Part shown: one piece after another, positions 16,136-24,511 of the stretch
Layout: the number at the start of each line of letters is the position of its first letter
How positions within the stretch are numbered: position 1 is the stretch's first letter
From: CADEFQ01 sp050185195
Lineage (GTDB): Bacteria > Pseudomonadota > Gammaproteobacteria > Steroidobacterales > Steroidobacteraceae
Length of the DNA stretch: 64,000 nt
Reading direction: 5' to 3'
Assembly: GCA_050185195.1 (NCBI GenBank)
Contig: JBFWZQ010000001.1
Span: 62,001 to 126,000 of the forward strand
Made by a program: the position numbers and the translations under genes
Notes under the pieces: model-generated
What the model was told of the DNA's origin: nothing
Seen by the model: only the letters and a program-made list of their open reading frames with translations
Database searches by the model: none

Positions 16136-17202
16136 TGCCCTTGCACCTCGACGCCCACCCTCACCCGATCGGTCGCTGCAAGCCCACGGCGGATCTCCGT
16201 GTAGCCTCCCTCGCGCGCGCCCACGGTCACGTCACGCCGCTCGGCCTGGCCGCCGCTGTCGACGAGGACGTAGCGCGCGCTGTCGTCGCGCAGGATCGCT
16301 GCGTTCGGCACCACGAGCGCTTCGCGCTGCGCCGTCTCGATCGTCACGTTCGCGGTCATGTCCGGCTTCAGCCGCTGCGCCTCGCCGTCGATGCCGATCA
16401 TCACTTCGTAGTTCACCACGCCCGAGATGATCGTGCCCTTCGGGGCGACGCGCTCGACGCGGCCGTGGAACTCGTCGGCCGGAAAGGCCTCGACCGTAAA
16501 GGTTACGGGGTTGCCGGCGGCCACGCCGCCGATGTCGGTCTCATCGACCATCGCGACGAGCTGCAGCGCATCGTCGCCGATGATCGTGACGAAGGTCGGC
16601 GTGGCGAAGGAAGCGGCCACCGTCTCGCCCTTCTGCGTCGTGACGGAAGCCACCGTGCCGGAGATCGGCGCACGGATCACCGTGTAGCCGATATCCGTTT
16701 CGACCACCGCGGCATCGCGCCGCGCCTTCTCGAGGCGCGCCTGGGCTTCGGCGAGCGCGAGGCCGCGGTCCTCGAGTTCGCTCTGCGCCACGAGCTTCTG
16801 CGCTTCGAGGCGCTGGACGCGGGCGAGCTCGACGCGGGCGCGCGCCACTTCCTGTCCGACCACGGCCTCCTGCGCACGCGCCTGCGCGAGGCGCGCCTCG
16901 AGGCTGCGCGAGTCGATGCGCGCGATCACCGCACCGCGCTCGATATGCGATCCCACGGTGACATTGAGCTCCTGCACGATGCCCGACACCTGCGAGCCGA
17001 CGCGCACTTCGGCGCCGACCCGCAGGCGTACGACGCCGGTCGCGAGCACCGAGGACGCCACGGTACGGCGCTCGGGCGTGACGATGCGCACCGGGCTTGT
17101 TGCAGCCGACGACGCGGTGCCCTCGCGCGCCAGCCACCACCAGAGGCCGGCGGCAAGCGCCACCCCGATGACGGCAACGGCGAGGGCAACGCGGCGTGTC
17201 AT
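16132..17202 (-). CDS. MacA-like periplasmic adaptor (membrane fusion protein)
   Basis: A 356-residue adaptor linking an inner-membrane ABC transporter to an outer-membrane channel. One N-terminal helix (VALAVAVIGVALAAGLWWWL) anchors it. The first lipoyl half is followed by a coiled-coil hairpin (about residues 95-170, rich in Ala, Glu and Arg), and a second lipoyl half reads VIRAPISGTVASVTTQKGETV. A beta-barrel domain (VAMVDETDIGGVAAGNPV) closes the structure. No outer-membrane channel gene is in this operon, so a TolC-type protein from elsewhere is presumably used. It overlaps both neighbours by four bases. Confidence 0.9.
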   Translation of the reverse strand: MTRRVALAVAVIGVALAAGLWWWLAREGTASSAATSPVRIVTPERRTVASSVLATGVVRLRVGAEVRVGSQVSGIVQELNVTVGSHIERGAVIARIDSRSLEARLAQARAQEAVVGQEVARARVELARVQRLEAQKLVAQSELEDRGLALAEAQARLEKARRDAAVVETDIGYTVIRAPISGTVASVTTQKGETVAASFATPTFVTIIGDDALQLVAMVDETDIGGVAAGNPVTFTVEAFPADEFHGRVERVAPKGTIISGVVNYEVMIGIDGEAQRLKPDMTANVTIETAQREALVVPNAAILRDDSARYVLVDSGGQAERRDVTVGAREGGYTEIRRGLAATDRVRVGVEVQGQ

Positions 17203-17666
17203 TCGGTCTTTCCGTACACCATGACGACGTCCTTGCCGGTGCCGCGCGAATTCACCACGGTCATGGCCTGGCCATCGGCGCTGAGCGAGCGCGTCTCGGT
17301 GCGTACCTTCTTCGTGCCCGCGACCGAACCCTCGGTGGTCCAGGTGACGACCAGCTTGCCGTCGGCCAGCGTCGCGGCCGTCTCGGCGTCGCCGCCCATG
17401 GATCCCGGATTCCTCACGGGGGCGCCGGAGAGGTCGAAGTGCACTTCACGCTGGCTCTTCTGCCCCTGGAAGTCGGTCTCTTCCTTCAGCGTGAGCTGGC
17501 CATTCGACTGGGTGATGACGACCACCTGTTGCAAGGCGGACATCATGCCGAGATTCTCCCCGCGCGTGGTGTCGAGCTTCCAGGTGCCGCTGAAGTCCGG
17601 GGGCGACGCCGCGGTGGCAGTCGCGGCGAGAACCAGCAGGAACGTGGAAACGAACAGGTTTTTCAT
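17199..17666 (-). CDS. small secreted protein heading the MacAB-like operon
   Basis: A 155-residue exported protein of unknown function. A signal peptide (MKNLFVSTFLLVLAATATAA) precedes a mature domain starting SPPDFSGTWKLDTTRGENLG, with repeated beta-strand segments (VVITQSNGQLTLKEETD, TLADGKLVVTWTT) resembling small lipocalin-like barrels. It is the first gene of the five-gene operon and overlaps the adaptor by four bases, so its product is probably tied to the transporter, perhaps as a binding partner or cargo-related protein. That role is inference. The divergent region upstream contains a 73-base palindrome. Confidence 0.7.
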   Translation of the reverse strand: MKNLFVSTFLLVLAATATAASPPDFSGTWKLDTTRGENLGMMSALQQVVVITQSNGQLTLKEETDFQGQKSQREVHFDLSGAPVRNPGSMGGDAETAATLADGKLVVTWTTEGSVAGTKKVRTETRSLSADGQAMTVVNSRGTGKDVVMVYGKTE

Positions 17667-17678
17667 CGATCACTCCTT

Positions 17679-17751
17679 GGTGCCGGGTTTTCGGTTGTTC
17701 GGTTGTTGCGGAGTGTCGCCCGAATAACCGAAAACCCGAAAACCCGGCACC
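17679..17751. repeat. 73-base REP-like inverted repeat in a divergent promoter region
   Basis: The outer 16 bases of each arm (17679-17694 and 17736-17751) are exact reverse complements, and the inner arms continue with mostly matched TCGGTT/AACCGA stretches around a loop of about 12 bases. It lies between two divergent genes, so it is not a terminator for either. The AT-containing arm sequence stands out from the GC-rich surroundings. The layout fits a dispersed REP/BIME-type element; no second copy was noticed in the window. Confidence 0.7.
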
Positions 17752-17864
17752 AGGCACGACCGCAGCACGGCCTCGCTGCGGTCAGGCGGGCAACGGGTGA
17801 TGGCGGGCACCCCGGCACGGGCAGAAGATCGGCCATCGGTCGTCGAGCCAAAAAGGTGAATGCA

Positions 17865-18947
17865 ATGACGCTGCAACCCTCCCTGACCCTCGCGATGCTG
17901 TCGTGCCTGCTGGCTGCTGGCAGCGCCCAGGCCGCCGAGCCGCAGGCCCCCGCCGCGGATCCGCGCGAACTGCCCTGGCGCATGATTCCTGATATTCCCG
18001 ATGCTGCCGAAGCCTACTGGGCGCCCGACTCTCGCCACCTGATCGCGCAGACGCGCGACAAGCGTGCGCTGCCCTCGAAGCACGGCGGCCTCGGCGCGCT
18101 CACCTGGATATTCACGGATGACGGCACGGAGATGTGGAACGTCAACGACCACGGCCAGGACGGCTGTTCGTTCTTCTTCCCCGACGGCAAACGCATCGTC
18201 TGGACCTCGACGCGCGACAACATGTCGATGCCAGTGGGCAACTGGTCGGATTCCGACGACTACCCGCAGGGCGCCGAGCTCTACAGTTCGGACCTGCACG
18301 GCGGCAACATCCAGCGCCTGACGAACAACAAGTGGTATGAAGCCGAGGTCTCGGTCTCACCCGACGGCAAGTGGATCACCTTCGGCCGCCAGATCGACGG
18401 CAAGATGGACATCTGGGTGATGCGCTCGGACGGCACGGGCGAATTCCAGGTCACCCGCACCGACGACTGGCAGGAGGGTGCGCCGTTCTTCATGCCGGAC
18501 AGCGAGCACATCATTTTCCGCGCGTGGCGCCGCACCGACTACAAGAACGTGAAGCCGACGCCCATGACGATCTTCACGATCAGGCGCGACGGCACCGACT
18601 GGCGCCGCCACACCTACGACAACGGCATGAACTGGCACCCGGTGCCGGCGCCGGACGGCCGCCACTACGTCTACGTGAAAGCGCTCGACGAGAAGAACTG
18701 GGAAATCTACCTCGGCGATCTCGCCGGCGGCGAGCCCCGGCGGCTTACCTACTACGACAACATCGACCTGCTGCCGCAGGTTTCACCCGATGGGAAGAAG
18801 ATGAACTGGGCGCGCGCCCGCGGCCCTGGCATGCAGGGCATCCGCACCTACATCATGGATGTGTCGTCGCTGAACCTCGGGGCTGAACATCGCGTGCCCT
18901 TCGATCCCGCGTGGGGCAAACCGATGACAGGGAGCAGTCCAAAGTAG
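17865..18947 (+). CDS. exported TolB-like beta-propeller protein
   Basis: A 360-residue periplasmic protein with a signal peptide (LAMLSCLLAAGSAQAAE) and several PD40/WD40-type blades: FFFPDGKRIVWTSTRD, VSVSPDGKWITFGRQIDG, MDIWVMRSDGTGEFQVT, FFMPDSEHIIFRA, PAPDGRHYVYVKAL and VSPDGKKMNWARARG. It resembles the propeller of TolB and DPP-like proteins but lacks the TolB N-terminal domain and any peptidase domain, so it is more likely a binding protein. ATG 17865 follows AAGGTGA by four bases. It is followed by an imperfect hairpin that may end its transcript. Confidence 0.8.
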   Translation: MTLQPSLTLAMLSCLLAAGSAQAAEPQAPAADPRELPWRMIPDIPDAAEAYWAPDSRHLIAQTRDKRALPSKHGGLGALTWIFTDDGTEMWNVNDHGQDGCSFFFPDGKRIVWTSTRDNMSMPVGNWSDSDDYPQGAELYSSDLHGGNIQRLTNNKWYEAEVSVSPDGKWITFGRQIDGKMDIWVMRSDGTGEFQVTRTDDWQEGAPFFMPDSEHIIFRAWRRTDYKNVKPTPMTIFTIRRDGTDWRRHTYDNGMNWHPVPAPDGRHYVYVKALDEKNWEIYLGDLAGGEPRRLTYYDNIDLLPQVSPDGKKMNWARARGPGMQGIRTYIMDVSSLNLGAEHRVPFDPAWGKPMTGSSPK

Positions 18948-18954
18948 ATACTGG

Positions 18955-18979
18955 GGGTCCTGACCGGAGCACCGGACCC
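18955..18979 (+). terminator. imperfect hairpin after the TolB-like gene
   Basis: GGGTC and CCGG on the left pair with CCGG and GACCC on the right across an AGCA loop and a short bulge, eight bases after the stop codon. There is no T-run; it may weakly separate the propeller gene from the metal-uptake genes downstream. Confidence 0.35.
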
Positions 18980-19005
18980 TGACCAGAGCCCGAGTCCGCC
19001 TGATC

Positions 19006-19293
19006 GTGCGCGCGCTGTCGCTCGCGCTACTCCTCGCCCAGCTGGGCGCGGAGGCGCACGCGTACACGCACGCCGGCGAAGACACGCACGGCGTGCCCAC
19101 GACGCAGTTGTGCGGCGCCTGCCTGTCGATCGCCCCGCTGCAGGGGGCGGTGGGTCCCACGCCCCTCATTCTGCCGACGGACCTGCGCGAAGCCGAATTC
19201 GCAGTCCCTGCCAACTCGGTCGCGCTGCCCTATCATCCGCCTGCTCCCGCCTTCCGCTCCCGCGCACCGCCCGCACTCCTCCGCGACAACTGA
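19006..19293 (+). CDS. small exported protein with CxxC, DUF2946-like
   Basis: A 95-residue product with an N-terminal hydrophobic signal (LSLALLLAQLGAEAHA), a His-containing stretch (YTHAGEDTHG), a CxxC motif in QLCGACLSIAPLQGA and a C-terminal RAPPALL. This layout resembles DUF2946-type small proteins often found beside copper or zinc genes. GTG 19006 is taken as start. It is the first of four same-strand genes ending in a metal ABC transporter, so a metal-binding or metal-sensing role in the periplasm is plausible but unproven. The family match is weak. Confidence 0.55.
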   Translation: MRALSLALLLAQLGAEAHAYTHAGEDTHGVPTTQLCGACLSIAPLQGAVGPTPLILPTDLREAEFAVPANSVALPYHPPAPAFRSRAPPALLRDN

Positions 19294-19348
19294 TCGTTCA
19301 ACCGCGCCCGGCGCGGTCGTGATCCCTTGATGCGGAAGGAGTACTTCC

Positions 19349-20734
19349 ATGACTCGTCTTCTGTCCGTTGCGGCGCTGTGCGCGCTCGGGCTCCACTGTT
19401 CACGCGCTATCGCGGCCACGGCGGACGACGCCGCGACCCTGCGTGCGGAACTCGCCCATCTCAAGTCCGACTATGCTGCACGCGTCGAGGCGCTCGAGGC
19501 GCGCCTTGCCCGCCTCGAAGCAGCCACCGCCATACCGCAACCGCCCGCGGAGCCGGCCCCCCCTCCACCACCCGCTGCGAACCGTAGCGCCACGGCCTTC
19601 AATCCGGCGATTTCGCTGATCCTCGGCGGCCGCTACACCGACACGTCGCGTGATCCCGACGACTGGCGTATTGCCGGCTTCGTCCCGAGCGGCGGCGAGG
19701 TCGGCCCGGGCGCGCGCAGTTTCAACCTTGGCGAATCCGAACTGACCCTGTCGGCCAACGTCGACCCGTACTTCGCGGCGACGCTGACCGCTGCAATCAC
19801 TGGCGAGGACGAGATCGAAGTCGAGGAAGCGTTCTTTCGCACGCTCGCGCTGCCCGCCGGCTTCACCGCGAAGGGCGGTCGATTCTTTTCGGGTTTCGGC
19901 TACCTCAACGAAGTGCACGCGCACGCCTGGGATTTCGCGGACCAGCCCCTCGTGTACCAGGCATTCTTCGGCAACCAGCTGGCACAGGATGGCCTGCAGG
20001 TAAAGTGGCTCGCGCCCACCGATCTGTTCGTCGAACTGGGCGCCGAGGCAGGCAACGGGGATGCCTTTCCGGGCACGCGCCGCCATCGCAACGGCCTGCC
20101 GGCCACCGCCCTGTTCGCACACGTCGGCGGCGACTTCGGCGTCTCGACGAGCTGGCGCGCGGGCATGGCCTGGCTCGACCAGCGCGCCGAGAGTCGCGAT
20201 TATGGCGATTCGAACGACCTCGGCACTCCCGTCGTCAACGCGTTTGCCGGCAAGTCGCAGACCTGGGTCGTCGATGCCGTGCTCAAATGGGCGCCGAACG
20301 GCGATGTCACACGCCGGCAACTGAAGATCCAGGGCGAGTACCTGCGCCGGGAAGCCGATGGCGAACTGTCCTACGATCTCGACGGGTCCGATCTCGCCGG
20401 GGCATTTCGCAGCAAGCAGTCGGGCTGGTACCTGCAGGCGGTCTACCAGTTCCAGCCACGCTGGCGCGTCGGCACGCGCTACGACGCGCTCGACGCCGGT
20501 TCGTCGCGCATTGCGCTGGTGGACGACGGCGCGCTGCCCGCCGCAGCCTTCCCGCTCCTGCGCGCAGCCAATCCCGATCGACTGACGCTGATGCTCGACT
20601 GGAATCCGAGCGAGTTCACGCGGCTGCGCGCGCAGTACGCCTGGGACGATGCGCGCGCCGACGGCGTGCGCGACCGGCAGTTCCGGCTGCAATACCTCTT
20701 CGGCATCGGCGCGCACGGCGCGCACAAGTACTAG
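19349..20734 (+). CDS. outer-membrane beta-barrel protein with N-terminal coiled coil
   Basis: A 461-residue outer-membrane protein. A signal peptide ends near CSRAIAA; next comes a short coiled coil (about residues 27-55, ALEARLARLEAA), a proline-rich linker (residues 61-75), and a barrel region with alternating aromatic strands such as SFNLGESELTLSANV, WYLQAVYQFQPRWRVGTRYD and RLRAQYAWDDAR, ending in FGIGAHGAHKY. AAGGAG lies seven bases before ATG 19349. The coiled-coil and barrel order recalls trimeric porins. Placed before a ZnuA-like binding protein, it may pass metal or a metal chelate across the outer membrane; this is inference from context. Confidence 0.75.
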   Translation: MTRLLSVAALCALGLHCSRAIAATADDAATLRAELAHLKSDYAARVEALEARLARLEAATAIPQPPAEPAPPPPPAANRSATAFNPAISLILGGRYTDTSRDPDDWRIAGFVPSGGEVGPGARSFNLGESELTLSANVDPYFAATLTAAITGEDEIEVEEAFFRTLALPAGFTAKGGRFFSGFGYLNEVHAHAWDFADQPLVYQAFFGNQLAQDGLQVKWLAPTDLFVELGAEAGNGDAFPGTRRHRNGLPATALFAHVGGDFGVSTSWRAGMAWLDQRAESRDYGDSNDLGTPVVNAFAGKSQTWVVDAVLKWAPNGDVTRRQLKIQGEYLRREADGELSYDLDGSDLAGAFRSKQSGWYLQAVYQFQPRWRVGTRYDALDAGSSRIALVDDGALPAAAFPLLRAANPDRLTLMLDWNPSEFTRLRAQYAWDDARADGVRDRQFRLQYLFGIGAHGAHKY

Positions 20735-20745
20735 GAGCCGCCCAC

Positions 20746-21660
20746 ATGAAGAAAATCCCGCGCAGCACGATGTTGCTGCTCGTACTCCTCGCCACCGGCC
20801 TCAGCGCCCCGGCCCTGGCTGCCGTCAAGCTGCTCGCGACGACGAGCGACTGGGGCGCCCTCGCGACCGAAATCGGCGGCGACAAAGTCAACGTGTATGT
20901 CGCCACGACCGCGCTGCAGGACGTGCACCGGGTCGACGCGAAGCCGAGCCTCGTCGCACGCGCCCGCACGGCGGACCTCATCGTGGCGACCGGCGCGGAA
21001 CTCGAGATCGGCTGGCTGCCGGTGCTCGTGCGCGAATCCAGCAATCCACGCATCCAGCCCGGTGCCGCAGGCTATTTCGAGGCCGCGGCGCAGCTCAGGC
21101 TGCTCGACGTGCCGACGCACTTCGATCGTGCGATGGGGGACATCCATCCGCAGGGCAATCCGCACGTGCAGCTCGATCCCCGCAACATCGCGATCGTGGC
21201 AAGAGCGCTCGCGGCGCGCCTTGCGACGATCGATCCGGCGAATGCCGCGTATTACACGCAGCGCGGCCACGACTTCGATACGCGCTGGACCGCGGCGATC
21301 TCGCGGTGGGAGGCGCGCGCGACGCCCCTCAAGGGCGCGCCGATCGTGGTGATGCACAAGGACCAGGTCTACCTGTGCCGTTGGCTCGGCCTCGTCGAGG
21401 TCGCCGCGATCGAACCGAAGCCCGGCGTGCCACCGAGCGCGGGTTATCTCGGCGAACTCGTCGCAAAACTCGGCGCCTCCCCGCCGCGCATGATCCTGCG
21501 CAATGCCTACAACGATCCAAAGGCCGCGGACTGGCTTGCGGGGCGCATCCACGCACCGGTGGTACTGCTGCCCTTCTCGGTCGGCGGCACACCGGGCGCG
21601 AAGGATCTGTTCGGACTCTTCGACGACACGATCGACCGGCTGTTGGCGGTGAAGCCATGA
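20746..21660 (+). CDS. metal ABC transporter substrate-binding protein (ZnuA-like)
   Basis: The periplasmic cluster A-I (SBP family 9) protein of a zinc or manganese ABC importer, 304 residues, with signal peptide LLVLLATGLSAPALA. Probable metal ligands are His in TTALQDVHRVDAKPS, His in GNPHVQLDP, His in VVMHKDQVYL, and an acidic residue in NAYNDPKAADWL. The acidic His-rich loop of classical ZnuA is absent, apart from a short DIHPQGNPH stretch. AGGAG lies before ATG 20746. Its stop overlaps the permease start by four bases (ATGA). Confidence 0.9.
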   Translation: MKKIPRSTMLLLVLLATGLSAPALAAVKLLATTSDWGALATEIGGDKVNVYVATTALQDVHRVDAKPSLVARARTADLIVATGAELEIGWLPVLVRESSNPRIQPGAAGYFEAAAQLRLLDVPTHFDRAMGDIHPQGNPHVQLDPRNIAIVARALAARLATIDPANAAYYTQRGHDFDTRWTAAISRWEARATPLKGAPIVVMHKDQVYLCRWLGLVEVAAIEPKPGVPPSAGYLGELVAKLGASPPRMILRNAYNDPKAADWLAGRIHAPVVLLPFSVGGTPGAKDLFGLFDDTIDRLLAVKP

Positions 21661-22448
21661 GCCTCCTCGAGACCGATCTCACGATCCTGTGGCCAGCGTT
21701 GGTCGCAGGCCTGCTCGTCGCCGTATCGCACGTGCCGCTCGGCCAGCAGGTGCTCGCACGCGGCATCGTGTTCATCGACCTCGCCATTGCGCAGGTCGCG
21801 GGCCTTGGCGTCATCGCAGCGAGCGTTTTCGGCCTGCCGATCACGGGCTGGGGTGCGCAGGCTGCCGCCGGCGCCGCGGCGCTGGCGGGCGCGCTGCTGC
21901 TGACCTGGACCGAACGCAAGCGCCCGGAAGTGCAGGAGGCGCTGATCGGCATCCTCTTCGTGCTGGCCTCGACCGCGCAGATCCTGGTGCTCGCGAACGA
22001 CCCCCATGGCGGCGACAACCTGAAGGAACTGCTGGCGGGGCAGATTCTCTGGGTGTCGAAAGCACAGCTGATCCGCACTGCCATCGTCACCGCGATCTTC
22101 GCCCTCGCCTGGTTCCGCTGGCGCGAGCAGATCGGCCGCGTCGGCTTCTACGTGCTGTTCGCCCTCGTCGTGACAGCCTCGGTGCAACTTGTCGGCGTAT
22201 ACCTCGTCTTCACGACGCTGATCGTGCCGGCGGTCGCGACCTGTCGGCTCGCGGCGAATCGCCAGCTTGCGCTCGGCTATGCAGTGGCATTCGCCAGCTA
22301 CGTCGCAGGCCTCGCCCTGTCCGTGATCACGGACCTGCCCTCGAGTGCGGTGATCGTGTGGACGATGGCGATCGTGGCGCTGCTCACGCACCTCGTGCCA
22401 GCTGGAAGCGCTCGAAGCGGTGCAGCGCCTCCTCGATCGTCGGCGTGA
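21657..22448 (+). CDS. metal ABC transporter permease (ABC-3 / ZnuB-like)
   Basis: The inner-membrane permease of the same importer, 263 residues with about seven or eight helices. Typical ABC-3 segments are GQQVLARGIVFIDLAIAQVAGLG, EALIGILFVLASTAQILVL and QLVGVYLVFTTLIVPAVAT. It is coupled to the binding-protein gene by a 4-base overlap. No ATPase gene follows: the next gene is on the opposite strand and overlaps the last 65 bases. The C-terminal tail PAGSARSGAAPPRSSA is therefore unusual and may be a recent extension. Confidence 0.88.
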   Translation: MSLLETDLTILWPALVAGLLVAVSHVPLGQQVLARGIVFIDLAIAQVAGLGVIAASVFGLPITGWGAQAAAGAAALAGALLLTWTERKRPEVQEALIGILFVLASTAQILVLANDPHGGDNLKELLAGQILWVSKAQLIRTAIVTAIFALAWFRWREQIGRVGFYVLFALVVTASVQLVGVYLVFTTLIVPAVATCRLAANRQLALGYAVAFASYVAGLALSVITDLPSSAVIVWTMAIVALLTHLVPAGSARSGAAPPRSSA

Positions 22449-23526
22449 GGAGCCGCCGCGGCTGCTTGCCGATCCAGTTCCATTGCTGCACGAGCAGCCG
22501 GCCGCGCTCGCGATCAGCCTTGAGGTCGATCGCCGCGACGATCCGGTCGCCGACCAGCACCGGCTGCGCGAAGTAGCCGAACTGGCGCTTCGCCTTGGGC
22601 ACATACGCTTCGAAGCGATGCTCGTAGCCGAAGAACTGCGCGAGGCGGCGACGCTGGATCACGAGCGGGTCGAAGGGCGAGAGGACATGCACCTGCGCGC
22701 TGTCGAGCGGCGCCGCCTCCTCCAGCGCCATAGGTGACGCCCAGTAGGCGGTCTTCCCCGCCCCCTCGAAGCTCACCGGCACGAGCGCTCCCGCGCGGAC
22801 GCGCTGCCCGATCAGCCTGCGCAGCGCGGGTTTGCGCGGCGCGTCGAGGTGGCAGATCGAGTCGAGGCTCACGAGGCCCTGCGACCGCAGAGCGCGGTCC
22901 AGCAGATATCCCGCGACCTCACGCTCCGGCGCCGCGGCCGGCGGCCTCGCCCAGCCGAAGTGGCGGTCCGCGAGTTCATACGTCTTGACCATGCCGCGAC
23001 GCTCGCTCACGACGAGCCGGCCCTGGAAGAACGCGGCCTGCAACGCACGCTTCGAAGGCTTGCGGCTCGCCCACTCGTGTGTCTTGTCGACGAGCACGTC
23101 ATCGTCGATATCGCGGATCGTCAGGGCACCCTCGCGGCGGATGCGCGCCAGGACTTTGCGCAGGTCGGCACTTGTCACGGTGCCGAACCAGCCGCTGTGG
23201 CGCCGCCAGCCGCTCAGCATCGCGCGGCGAAAGTAGCGCAGGTCGCGTGTCGGCACGTAGGCAAGCGCGTGCGTCCAGTACTCGAACACCGACTTGTCGA
23301 TCGCCTGCGCCCTGTGCAGGTGGCTGCGTTCGTAATCCGGGATGCGCGTGTAGAGGATCTGGTGATGGCAACGTTCGATCACGTGGATCGTGTCGATCTG
23401 CACGTAGCCGAGGTGCTCCACGGCCGCGCGCGTTGCTTCGGCGCCCGCCCCGAAGGGCGCGCGCACATCCAGGCGCTGCGCACGAAGCCAGATGCCCCTC
23501 GCCTGTGCCGGCGTAATCGTCGCCAC
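22384..23526 (-). CDS. YcaQ/AlkX-type winged-helix DNA glycosylase
   Basis: The YcaQ (HTH_42) family removes bulky alkylated bases and unhooks interstrand crosslinks. The 380-residue product has the catalytic-region motif Q-x-D in LGYVQIDTIHVIERCHHQIL, followed by the family blocks YTRIPDYERSHLH, FEYWTHALAYVPTRDLRYF, FFQGRLVVSERRGMVKTYELAD and LSPFDPLVIQRRRLAQFFGYEHRFEAYVP. GTG 23526 is chosen, 14 bases after the sulfotransferase stop; TTG 23535 is also possible. It forms a two-gene unit with the sulfotransferase, and its 3' end overlaps the convergent permease gene by 65 bases. Confidence 0.87.
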   Translation of the reverse strand: MATITPAQARGIWLRAQRLDVRAPFGAGAEATRAAVEHLGYVQIDTIHVIERCHHQILYTRIPDYERSHLHRAQAIDKSVFEYWTHALAYVPTRDLRYFRRAMLSGWRRHSGWFGTVTSADLRKVLARIRREGALTIRDIDDDVLVDKTHEWASRKPSKRALQAAFFQGRLVVSERRGMVKTYELADRHFGWARPPAAAPEREVAGYLLDRALRSQGLVSLDSICHLDAPRKPALRRLIGQRVRAGALVPVSFEGAGKTAYWASPMALEEAAPLDSAQVHVLSPFDPLVIQRRRLAQFFGYEHRFEAYVPKAKRQFGYFAQPVLVGDRIVAAIDLKADRERGRLLVQQWNWIGKQPRRLLTPTIEEALHRFERFQLARGA

Positions 23527-23540
23527 GGTTCGCAAGCCGA

Positions 23541-24488
23541 CTATCCCCGAATCCCGAACCTGGCGCGCAGCCGCTCGAGCGCCGGTCGCGTGTGCGCCTC
23601 GACGGCCGCGCGCAGGCTTGCCGTCGCGGCGGCCTGCTTGGCCGCGGCATCGCCGCTGAAGAGTGCTGCCGCGGCGGCCGGCGCCTTGGCGTGCCGCGTC
23701 GCGGCCTGCGCCATGCGCTCGCGGGCGGTGTCGCTCACCGGCACCGCGAAGTGCGGGGCCACCTCGTGCCAGACGGCCTGCGGCAACTGCGGATAGTCCA
23801 CGAGCCGGCCGCGATTCGGGTCGAGCCGCGCGGCCGCTTCGCAGAAGGCCGCGTACACACGCGCCACGAGTTCTTCGTTCGACGAGGATGCTCCTTGCGG
23901 ATCGCAGATCGCCGCGAAGCGCTGCGACATCTCGTCGGTGCCGAGCAGCCAGCCGGGCGGCCGCTGCAACAACGAGACACACACCTCGACCGGATCGCGC
24001 AGGCACAGTACCCATGGCGACGCCGGGAACGCTTCCGCGACGATGTCGCAGTAGAGCGTGTTCCAGCTCGTGCACTTCAGGACATACGGGCCGCGTGCGT
24101 GCCGGGCGAAAGCATCGCCCAATGAACGCAGCGCCGCGATCAGCTCGCCTCTCGGCCAGGGCTGCGGCGGCTTCAGGATCTCGTTGACGGGCGGCGGCTC
24201 GGCGTACACGACGAGGTCACCCTGCTGTTTCAGGAGCTGCGAGACGAGGGTCGAGCCGCAGCGCGCCACGTGGAAGATGAGCCCCGCGGGCGCAGTCGAG
24301 GGCGCGGCCCGGCCGAGATCCGCCGGCACGATCTGCACGAACTCCTCCGCCGCGGCGACCCGCGCGATCGTCTCCTGCATGAACGGGTCGTGCAGCTCCC
24401 GCGGACCGATCTCGCGCAACGCGAAATAAAGCCCCGTCGGATGCAGCGCCGCGCGCGCCGGCAACCAATCCCCCTGCCCGTTGTGCAT
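23541..24488 (-). CDS. sulfotransferase-family protein
   Basis: A 315-residue protein with the 5'-phosphosulfate loop of PAPS-dependent sulfotransferases in LIFHVARCGSTLVSQLLKQQ, and a 3'-phosphate-type region around VLCLRDPVEVCVSLLQ. The N-terminal part (GDWLPARAALHPTGLYFALREIG) is less conserved. No signal peptide, so it is cytoplasmic. The acceptor is unknown. It is divergent from a JmjC/cupin gene with only 23 bases between starts; sulfotransferase and 2-oxoglutarate-oxygenase neighbours recur in proteobacteria, which hints at joint modification of a peptide or small molecule. That link is inference. Confidence 0.8.
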   Translation of the reverse strand: MHNGQGDWLPARAALHPTGLYFALREIGPRELHDPFMQETIARVAAAEEFVQIVPADLGRAAPSTAPAGLIFHVARCGSTLVSQLLKQQGDLVVYAEPPPVNEILKPPQPWPRGELIAALRSLGDAFARHARGPYVLKCTSWNTLYCDIVAEAFPASPWVLCLRDPVEVCVSLLQRPPGWLLGTDEMSQRFAAICDPQGASSSNEELVARVYAAFCEAAARLDPNRGRLVDYPQLPQAVWHEVAPHFAVPVSDTARERMAQAATRHAKAPAAAAALFSGDAAAKQAAATASLRAAVEAHTRPALERLRARFGIRG

Positions 24489-24511
24489 GCGCCATGCTAA
24501 CGTCTCGCGCC

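Noticed and set aside
17446..17757. Minus-strand frame running through the palindrome into the small secreted protein
   Set aside because: It is out of frame with the signal-peptide-bearing gene and its N-terminus is just the translated repeat.
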